This document shows, piece after piece, positions 1-4,725 of a stretch of DNA of 5,730 bases (positions are counted from its first letter, which is position 1; every line of letters starts with the position of its first letter). The notes beneath the pieces are model-generated. The model was not told the origin of the DNA. It was given only the letters and a program-made list of their open reading frames with translations, and did no database searches. Made by a program: the position numbers and the translations under genes. Origin of the DNA: an uncultured Prevotellaceae bacterium (GTDB lineage Bacteria > Bacteroidota > Bacteroidia > Bacteroidales > Bacteroidaceae); NCBI GenBank assembly GCA_902775075.1, contig CACYKX010000352.1, forward strand, positions 1-5,730, read 5' to 3'.

Positions 1-48
1 GTAGGATGTAAGCAGAGGAGTTGGATGCAGAATGGTGTATATCATTAA
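1..48 (+). pseudogene. Possible C-terminal tail of a second recombinase-like reading frame, cut by the window edge
   Basis: Read from base 1, the frame gives VGCKQRS followed by WMQNGVYH and a TAA at 46-48. The first seven residues equal the last seven of the serine recombinase encoded at 2379-3008; the rest comes from the 25-bp insertion, which removes the TAG used by the other copy. Either a second recombinase gene, or its remnant, lies just left of the window, or only the repeat itself is shared and this frame is not a gene. The visible sequence cannot decide between these, so the call is tentative. Confidence 0.3.
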
Positions 49-1109
49 GCCGACCCTCAAAAGAGGGCTTTGACATCGTAATCGGGAACCCACCGTATGG
101 AGCATCCTACCCTGCTGAACAAAAGGCTTTTTTCAAGAAGCATTTCATTACTGCTCAGACAAAGAAAGGTGTGCAAAAAGGGTCTCTTGATACCTATACC
201 TTGTTCATTGAGCAAGGCTATAACCTGCTTTGTAAAAACGGCGTTTTTGCTTATATCGTCCCCATATCAATCACCTCAAGTGATTCTGTAGCAGGTGTGC
301 ATCGTTTATTGTTGAACAATTGCAGCACCATTTACGTATCTTCTTATGCGGTACGTCCTAAACCTGTATTTGAAAATGCGGTAGTAAATACGTCTATTCT
401 TCTGATGAGAAAGACTCTGTCTGGATGTGAGCATCTTTACGCAACAAAGATGTATCGTAGAGGCAATGGTAAGATTGACCTGTCTAATCTTATTAACAAT
501 CTGCAATATACAGATGTAAAGGATTATCTTCTAGTAGGTAGAATCCCTAAAATTAGTTTAGAGATAGAGAAATCAATCTTAAGAAAGTTATCTTGTTTAC
601 CCAAGCTATCATCTTATGAAGATGCAGAAGGTAGTCCTATTTACTACAGAACGACAGGGGGGCGTTACTTTAAGGTTGTCACCAATTATTCAACAGGGTC
701 GAATAAGGAGAAAGCTATCTGCTTTGATAATGGGTTTGCTGATGCTATAGGGTGTGTGCTAAGCAGTAATTTATCCTTTTGGTTTTATCAGATATACTCA
801 AACAATCTTGATTGGAAGTCATATGAAATACTTTCATTTGTTTTCCCAGAAACCACACGACAACAACGTGATGCATTAAGAACATTATATAAAACTTATC
901 TTAGTGATATAGAGAGCAAAGCTAATATAAGGAATACGACGAATGAATCAAGATATTCCATGAAAGAATTCAAGGAATACAAAATTGTACGTTCAAAATC
1001 TATCATAGACGAGATTGATGATTACATTGGACCTCTGTACGGCTTAAGCCCTGAAGAAATTGATTTCGTCAAGAACTATGAACTACGTTTCCGTATGAGT
1101 GGAGAATAA
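21..1109 (+). CDS. C-terminal cassette of a type IIG/Eco57I-like N6-adenine DNA methyltransferase (cassette 1, 5'-incomplete)
   Basis: The product would be the C-terminal portion of an enzyme that methylates adenine in a specific DNA sequence, and in type IIG or PglX-like proteins also takes part in restriction or phage defence. Motif IV, FDIVIGNPPYG, is at residues 18-27. It is followed by the conserved helix-strand block around DTYTLFIEQGYNLL and GVFAYIVP (about 57-82), then a divergent target-recognition region that includes YYRTTGGRYFK and a C-terminal helical part ending in MSGE. The SAM-binding motif (GxG type), which should lie upstream, is absent. A TAA at 9-11 closes the frame. The only start before motif IV is a TTG at 21, with GAGGAG directly touching it, which is a poor arrangement. 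The fragment therefore looks like a silent or exchangeable specificity cassette, not a complete enzyme. The region after about 480 is AT-rich, as is common for horizontally spread recognition domains. Family certain; exact system type (IIG or BREX PglX) not decided. Confidence 0.85.
   Translation: MDAEWCISLSRPSKEGFDIVIGNPPYGASYPAEQKAFFKKHFITAQTKKGVQKGSLDTYTLFIEQGYNLLCKNGVFAYIVPISITSSDSVAGVHRLLLNNCSTIYVSSYAVRPKPVFENAVVNTSILLMRKTLSGCEHLYATKMYRRGNGKIDLSNLINNLQYTDVKDYLLVGRIPKISLEIEKSILRKLSCLPKLSSYEDAEGSPIYYRTTGGRYFKVVTNYSTGSNKEKAICFDNGFADAIGCVLSSNLSFWFYQIYSNNLDWKSYEILSFVFPETTRQQRDALRTLYKTYLSDIESKANIRNTTNESRYSMKEFKEYKIVRSKSIIDEIDDYIGPLYGLSPEEIDFVKNYELRFRMSGE
54..67. other. Candidate invertase crossover site, left copy
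   Basis: The sequence CCCTCAAAAGAGGG is a 5-bp perfect dyad around AAAA. Serine invertase sites such as hix and gix are short imperfect palindromes with a central two-base crossover, AA in hix. This is the only obvious dyad in the conserved repeat, and it lies upstream of motif IV in a conserved frame, so exchange here would preserve the methylase reading frame. Assignment as the actual crossover is inference. Confidence 0.5.
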
Positions 1110-1112
1110 AGG

Positions 1113-1155
1113 AAGTCCCCCATGATAATAACATTTATCACGGGGGCTTACTTTT
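1113..1155. terminator. Hairpin terminator between the convergent cassettes
   Basis: CCCCCATGATA (1117-1127) pairs with TATCACGGGGG (1136-1146) with a single A-C mismatch around an eight-base loop. Flanking AAG and CTT can extend the stem past a bulged T. A T-rich run (1148-1158) follows on the plus strand, which fits rho-independent termination of cassette 1. Termination from the minus side is plausible but has a poorer T tract. It sits in the 47-bp gap between the two stop codons, so each cassette would keep a terminator in either orientation. Confidence 0.75.
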
Positions 1156-1156
1156 C

Positions 1157-2380
1157 TTAATCCTTATATAATTTACGGACGGCGAAGTCTATCTCATCTT
1201 CTATCAATTTTGTCTCTTCTCCATGTGCTTTACGTTCAAGTACTGATTTGGCAAGGCCGCCAAGGAACTTCTGCTCCTCTGCTGAAGCTGGCGCGATGGG
1301 GAGGTTGCGCAAATGCTCAGGATAGATGTGATAGTCCCCACCACGCTGGTCGGCGAGGAGCTTGTCAGCAGTAGAGCTGTTCAATATTGCCAAAAGGTAA
1401 TAAAGGTCGATACCATCTGACAGCTTTTCCATTTCATTCCGGTTCATACGTGAATAACGCTTGACACTTGTGGAAATGCTCTTATTATTGATACCCTTTA
1501 AGTATTTCCAAGGAACTGCACTAAAAATAGAATCACTATGTAAATAATGAACATCAATATCCAAGAAAACCTTTAAGGCTCCAAGGCGATTAAAAATTAG
1601 TTTCGGTTGCTCATACAATTCTCTAAATGTGGGTCTGCTGAGTTGTCCAGGACATCGTTCGGTATTCCACTCCAAGTATCTGACGTGTCGAACCTCATAT
1701 TTATCTATATCCTTCGCCTCTATATACTTTCTGCAATGAACATCATCTTGTGTTTCGCTGATGAGGTCGTCTTTTGAGAACTCTCCCTTTGCCTTCTTCT
1801 CATCTGCGTTGAGAACCATACCCTTGCTTATATAGCAATAATCTCCCAATACGTTCATATTAGGGAAGCGCTGGCCTTGCCGCTGTTCATTGCTGAGATT
1901 CCAAACATACGTCTTTTCATCCTGTACCAATTCAGAAACGGGTTTGCTTAAGGCAAGCAAGAACTGCCGATTGTCATTGATATGAATGATTGACAATGAT
2001 TCAGCAGGCTTATCCTTGCGAAGTATTGGAATACAATTGCTTACCGTGGCATTCTCAAAGATTTTCGTGCCGTTGAGATCTGCAATCTCCAAAATACAAG
2101 TTTTCTCGGTTATCAGTTTACGAAGTTTTTTCGCATACTTCTGATTAGAAAGAGGATATGGCACAATCATTGTGAATATCCCCTTTTCAGCGAGCAGTTG
2201 AAGGCCAAGTTCCATAAACGGGACATATAAATCCCATTTCTCATTAAGTGTCTTAAACTTCTTGCATTCAACAATATCTTGACGCTGTTTCTTTAGGATG
2301 TTATTGTCAAGCTGGGTCGGCGCGCTAACATACGGTGGGTTCCCGATTACGATGTCAAAGCCCTCTTTTGAGGGTCGGCT
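1157..2380 (-). CDS. C-terminal cassette of a second type IIG/Eco57I-like N6-adenine DNA methyltransferase (cassette 2, 5'-incomplete)
   Basis: This is the alternative to cassette 1, with the same motif IV and different recognition sequence. Counting from the repeat, residues 1-17 read SRPSKEGFDIVIGNPPY. The conserved methylase block follows (DLYVPFMELGLQLL, GIFTMIVPYPLSNQ, about 50-80), then a FENATVSNCI stretch, and then a TaqI/HsdS-like recognition region starting near LGDYCYISKGM. The tail, LYYLLAILNSS to FAVRKLYKD, is typical of the C-terminal specificity part of these enzymes. The first ATG is at 2213-2215, downstream of motif IV, so a gene called from there would miss the catalytic tetrad. 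The open frame actually runs back through the repeat to a TAG at 2399-2401, with no good start codon. No SAM-binding motif is present. It overlaps the last bases of the recombinase gene in another frame. Likely a silent cassette awaiting fusion to a shared N-terminal half. Confidence 0.85.
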   Translation of the reverse strand, partial: SRPSKEGFDIVIGNPPYVSAPTQLDNNILKKQRQDIVECKKFKTLNEKWDLYVPFMELGLQLLAEKGIFTMIVPYPLSNQKYAKKLRKLITEKTCILEIADLNGTKIFENATVSNCIPILRKDKPAESLSIIHINDNRQFLLALSKPVSELVQDEKTYVWNLSNEQRQGQRFPNMNVLGDYCYISKGMVLNADEKKAKGEFSKDDLISETQDDVHCRKYIEAKDIDKYEVRHVRYLEWNTERCPGQLSRPTFRELYEQPKLIFNRLGALKVFLDIDVHYLHSDSIFSAVPWKYLKGINNKSISTSVKRYSRMNRNEMEKLSDGIDLYYLLAILNSSTADKLLADQRGGDYHIYPEHLRNLPIAPASAEEQKFLGGLAKSVLERKAHGEETKLIEDEIDFAVRKLYKD

Positions 2381-2402
2381 AACTCCTCTGCTTACATCCT
2401 AC
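2329..2402 (-). repeat. Right arm of the inverted repeat flanking the methylase cassettes
   Basis: This is the perfect reverse complement of 1-22 plus 48-99 (74 matching bases) without the 25-bp insertion of the left arm. The inner 52 bp encode the motif IV region of cassette 2. The outer 22 bp encode the last residues (VGCKQRS) and part of the stop codon of the serine recombinase. Recombination with the left arm would invert about 2.3 kb and exchange the two cassettes. Confidence 0.93.
2361..2374. other. Candidate invertase crossover site, right copy
   Basis: CCCTCTTTTGAGGG is the reverse complement of the left copy at 54-67, with the same dyad and AA/TT centre in inverted orientation, as inversion (not deletion) requires. 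It lies five bases past the recombinase stop codon. Assignment as the crossover is inferred from symmetry and position only. Confidence 0.5.
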
Positions 2403-3008
2403 GGGATTGTGTAAGCCAGTATAAACGAGGTAACGATACAAAGTAGTTACAGATATCTTTAATTTCTTGGCAATAGTGGTTTTATGCATGCCTTCATGAA
2501 GCATCTTGACAATCCATTCATGCTTAGCCACACACTTGGGGGATAATCGGCAACGCTCGCCCACTGTTCGCCCCAGCACGACTCCCTCCGCTTTCTTCCT
2601 TGCCAGTGCTTCCTTGGTGCGTTGAGAAATCAGGTTGCGCTCTATCTCAGCGGAGAGGCCGAAAGCGAATGCAAGCACTTTGCTTTGGATATCATCACCG
2701 AGACGGTAACCGTCTTTGATGGTCCAGACACGGCACTCCTTATTCATGCAGATATTGAGAATCTCCATGATCATGAATAGGTTACGGCCGAGACGCGAGA
2801 GCTCGCTACATATAATGATGTCATCCTTGCTCACCTTCTTAAGCAATCTACCTAATTGACGCTTGTCATAGTTCTTGGTACCGCTGATGGTTTCCTCTAT
2901 CCAGTCATCAACGTGCAACTTCTCACGCTCGCAAAAGTTGTTAATCTCAAACCGCTGGTTCTCTACTGTCTGCTTGTCGCTGCTCACCCTGATATATCCG
3001 TAAATCAT
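2379..3008 (-). CDS. Serine site-specific recombinase (DNA invertase, Mpi family)
   Basis: This 209-residue protein is a small serine recombinase that cuts two DNA sites, forms a transient phosphoserine link and inverts or resolves the segment between them. The N-terminal resolvase domain shows YIRVSSDKQTVENQR, with the likely catalytic serine at S9 and R7 nearby. SRLGRN (71-76) carries the conserved active-site arginines. The long dimerisation helix is near AEIERNLISQRTKEALARK (120-138). A C-terminal helix-turn-helix lies at about 156-195 (TTIAKKLKISVTTLYRYL). Length and domain order match the Bacteroides Mpi group, which inverts capsule promoters in B. fragilis. The ATG at 3006-3008 fits the usual family start; no Shine-Dalgarno is visible, as is normal for Bacteroidetes. 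The last seven codons and the TAG lie in the right inverted repeat, so gene and target site are fused. The neighbourhood makes the methylase cassettes its probable substrate, though Mpi-type enzymes can also act at distant sites. Confidence 0.92.
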   Translation of the reverse strand: MIYGYIRVSSDKQTVENQRFEINNFCEREKLHVDDWIEETISGTKNYDKRQLGRLLKKVSKDDIIICSELSRLGRNLFMIMEILNICMNKECRVWTIKDGYRLGDDIQSKVLAFAFGLSAEIERNLISQRTKEALARKKAEGVVLGRTVGERCRLSPKCVAKHEWIVKMLHEGMHKTTIAKKLKISVTTLYRYLVYTGLHNPVGCKQRS

Positions 3009-3078
3009 TTTTTTCAGTAAAAGTAATGATTTCTATTTGATTTTTGCTATTTTTGCATCATAAAAAGTAATAGATGCC
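3009..3078. promoter_or_regulatory. Divergent intergenic control region
   Basis: Seventy AT-rich bases separate the starts of the recombinase and the 215-residue protein, so both promoters should lie here. TATTTTTG at 3048-3055 fits the Bacteroidetes -7 element TAnnTTTG for the rightward gene and would give a leader of about 15-20 bases, but no TTTG lies at the expected -33 distance. For the recombinase only 7-of-8 matches to the -7 element are seen. AAAAGTAAT occurs as a direct repeat at 3019-3027 and 3063-3071, 44 bp apart, and could be a protein-binding site for shared control. Confidence 0.45.
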
Positions 3079-3726
3079 ATGAGCAACCTCCAAGACCTAT
3101 ACAACGCAATAGAGACATTGCGAAAGAACAATATCCCCATCGACGACAATCTTTCCAAGCGATTGGATGAAGCTGAGGAGCAAATCATTCGTGACGAGAT
3201 TCTGCCCATCATAGGCAAGAACATAGAACCCACTCTGCGACAGATCCAACGCAAATTAGTATTGGTCGTTGATTATGACCCATCCGCTCCCATCAGCGTG
3301 CGCATGACGCGTAAACGTGTCATTACAGACGAGACTGAAACAAAGAAATATCCATTGCTGCCTATCGAGAAGCCTGCTCCCACCAAAAAGCAGAAGCCTC
3401 ATGTAATTGTCAATCCTCAAACACGTTTGAAAGTTACATTCCCGGATGGCGTTGTCTTTCAAGACAAAAATGCTACGACAACATTGTTAATGGCTATTGA
3501 GAAAATTGGCCCGGAAAAGGTTGCAGAGCTCGGTATCAGTGTTGACAAAGCAAACTTGGTGTCCAAAACTCCGTCAACAGCTTTAGGTCATGGTACATGG
3601 CACCAAGTTAAAGATTGGTATGTAAATACTCACAGCAACACCAGCGGGAAAGCTGTGCAGCTCACCAAGATTTCCAAACATCTTCATTTAAATCTGAAGA
3701 TTGAGATCGTGAATAAGCATGTATAA
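3079..3726 (+). CDS. Conserved-looking protein of unknown function next to the invertase
   Basis: I do not recognise a named domain in this 215-residue protein. It has no signal peptide or membrane segment and is probably cytoplasmic. Residues 1-60 look helical and charged (DLYNAIETLRKNN, KRLDEAEEQII), followed by strand-like LVLVVDYDP (61-68) and basic MTRKRVI (76-82). A proline/lysine-rich linker (about 89-108) leads to a C-terminal domain (112-213) with RLKVTFPDGVVF, the helix TTLLMAIEKIGPEKVAELGI, and YVNTHSNTSG before a final helix and strand. The basic patches and two-domain layout would suit nucleic-acid binding, but this is speculation. From memory, proteins with a similar C-terminal part (THSNT, IEIV ending) occur beside restriction-modification loci in Bacteroidales. 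It is divergent from the recombinase and closed by its own terminator, so it is a single-gene unit. The ATG at 3079 has no Shine-Dalgarno. Confidence 0.85.
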   Translation: MSNLQDLYNAIETLRKNNIPIDDNLSKRLDEAEEQIIRDEILPIIGKNIEPTLRQIQRKLVLVVDYDPSAPISVRMTRKRVITDETETKKYPLLPIEKPAPTKKQKPHVIVNPQTRLKVTFPDGVVFQDKNATTTLLMAIEKIGPEKVAELGISVDKANLVSKTPSTALGHGTWHQVKDWYVNTHSNTSGKAVQLTKISKHLHLNLKIEIVNKHV

Positions 3727-3744
3727 CTTTTCAAAGATACAAAA

Positions 3745-3779
3745 AAATCCCACGTAACCATTGTGGTTGCGTGGGATTT
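3745..3779. terminator. Strong hairpin terminator after the 215-residue protein gene
   Basis: AAATCCCACGTAACCA (3745-3760) pairs with TGGTTGCGTGGGATTT (3764-3779) over 16 positions with only one T-G wobble, around a three-base loop. An A run precedes it (3741-3747) and a T-rich stretch follows, so it could work in both directions. It begins 18 bases after the stop codon. Confidence 0.85.
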
Positions 3780-4061
3780 CCATTAATATTTATTGATTAT
3801 ATTACTTCACCTCCTCGAAAATACACCATGCTGATTATCAGCCGTTTACCTTTACTTGGGACAAATATGGATTGCTTCTAAGATAGGAATAAATAGAGAA
3901 AGATAAACATCAATAAGAATGATTCTAACAGGTGTACGGCAAATAAGTAGTTAACGTTTGATAACACGCCACACACTGGGAAATTTCACTCTTACTTGGG
4001 GTTTTTCATAATAGATTTCAAGGTAATGCAATAGTTATTTAGTCCATTCTAGGTGCTCACT
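3780..4061. other. Stretch without a recognisable gene
   Basis: About 280 AT-rich bases lie between the terminator and the IS remnant. No open frame here resembles a known protein. Small features seen are the near-palindrome GCTGATTATCAGC (3830-3842) and TTACTTGGG twice in direct orientation (3852-3860 and 3992-4000, 140 bp apart). No second terminal repeat of the IS256-like element is visible. The stretch may hold decayed mobile-element DNA, but nothing proves it. Confidence 0.6.
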
Positions 4062-4598
4062 CTATGGAAACCTCATGAGTAAATTATAGATAGCACGCGA
4101 CTCAACAGAACCCTTGTCGTTGCGTACTTTATAATGGATGGCATCCATCCAGACGATGGGATACACCTCGTCGAGGGAACGGTTACGCCAGGCCTTAATT
4201 TCATCCCACACCTTATCGGTGGTGTTGCTGATAGTCTCCTTTGAGATCCTGCTGCCATAGTTCTCCTCTATGAAGTCACTGATCTGCTGCAGGCTTTGAC
4301 CACTTGCGTAAAGGCTGATAATCTTGTCAGAAAGTCCCTCGGCAAGAATGGTCTGACGCTTCTTTACCGTTTCGGGTTCAAAACTACCGTCGCGGTCGCG
4401 AGGTGTATCTGTCTCTACAGGGCCATATTCGGTCTGAAGTTGCTTGCACATCTTACCATTACGACGATTACCACTCTCAGGCTTCGTTGCCTCAAGATGG
4501 CCCTGCATCTCACCCTCCAGAGCAGCGTTTAGGAAATCTTCTAATACTTGATGGAATGCACCATCCTTACCAAACAGGGGCTGGCCTGACTTGAACAA
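4062..4598 (-). pseudogene. IS256-family transposase, truncated at both ends
   Basis: The frame matches the N-terminal half of IS256-type (Mutator-like) DDE transposases: LFKSGQPLFGKDGAF, LNAALEGEMQGHL, GNRRNGK, TPRDRDGSFEP, a SISxE-like helix region, and VWMDAIHYKVR, which carries the first catalytic aspartate (about residue 152). Homology stops after RAIYNLL, and MRFP plus a stop at 4062 replace the rest. The second Asp and the Glu are therefore missing; such proteins are usually near 400 residues and only about 178 remain. The 5' end is also damaged. The frame begins with CTA TTG after an in-frame TAA, and the first dozen or so residues expected before LFKSGQ are absent. It cannot encode an active transposase. 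The break in IS homology is near 4076-4079. Confidence 0.85.
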
Positions 4599-4645
4599 TA
4601 GTTAATATTATTGTCTTAGTCTATGACACAGTTTAGATGACACCC
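4076..4645 (-). mobile_element. Remnant of an IS256-family insertion sequence
   Basis: The remnant runs from the transposase break near 4076 to the presumed element tip near 4645. The tip side has a 25-base terminal-repeat-like sequence; the other end and the 3' half of the transposase are gone. No target-site duplication can be matched because one end is missing. It lies between the accessory genes and the GC-rich transporter gene, suggesting repeated insertion and deletion at the island border. Confidence 0.7.
4621..4645 (-). repeat. Probable terminal inverted repeat of the IS256 remnant
   Basis: Read on the minus strand, the end of the remnant is GGTGTCATCTAAACTGTGTC followed by ATAG. The GTGTCA repeats resemble IS256-family tips as I remember them. 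The partner repeat is not in the window, so the exact tip (about 4643-4646) is uncertain. Confidence 0.5.
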
Positions 4646-4671
4646 TCAGTTTCAATCAATAAGGGAAATGC

Positions 4672-4702
4672 TTTGTCATCTCGATCTTTTTCATTACCTT
4701 TG
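4672..4702 (+). promoter_or_regulatory. Bacteroidetes-type promoter of the BCCT transporter gene
   Basis: TTTG at 4672-4675 is followed after 19 bases by TACCTTTG at 4695-4702, matching the known Bacteroides -33/-7 consensus (TTTG, 19-21 bases, TAnnTTTG). Transcription would start near 4708-4712, about 15 bases before the TTG at 4726. The promoter lies about 27 bases beyond the IS tip, so the remnant does not interrupt it. Confidence 0.7.
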
Positions 4703-4725
4703 TAGCCGTAGGCAGGTGAAGGCTT

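Larger units (their letters stand above)
1..99 (+). repeat. Left arm of the inverted repeat flanking the methylase cassettes
   Basis: Bases 1-22 and 48-99 are exact reverse complements of 2381-2402 and 2329-2380. The two matching blocks are contiguous in the right arm but separated here by 25 extra bases (23-47). The inner 52-bp block encodes SRPSKEGFDIVIGNPPY, so the repeat includes methyltransferase motif IV. Identity stops at 100, where the cassettes diverge. On the outer side it continues to the first base of the window, so the true outer end is unknown. Placement and perfect identity at the mouths of two opposed cassettes beside a site-specific invertase indicate a recombination substrate. 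Confidence 0.93.

Noticed and set aside
48..99. Repeat explained merely by conserved NPPY coding sequence of two homologous genes
   Set aside because: The 52 bp are identical at every third position and identity continues into 22 bp outside the methylase frame, then stops sharply, which is not expected for diverged homologues without recombination.
306..506. Minus-strand open frame opposite cassette 1
   Set aside because: It lies wholly within the methylase coding frame and its translation resembles nothing known.
3033..3462. Two minus-strand open frames opposite the 215-residue protein gene
   Set aside because: They are antisense to a longer, better-looking coding frame and have low-complexity, unfamiliar translations.
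3830..3842. GCTGATTATCAGC as an attachment site or operator
   Set aside because: A single short near-palindrome with no second copy and no integrase gene; not enough support.
3852..4000. TTACTTGGG direct repeats as a CRISPR-like or attachment pair
   Set aside because: Only two nine-base copies with no longer shared context; chance cannot be excluded.
4296..4594. Plus-strand open frames opposite the transposase remnant
   Set aside because: The minus frame gives clear IS256 transposase motifs; these are its shadows.
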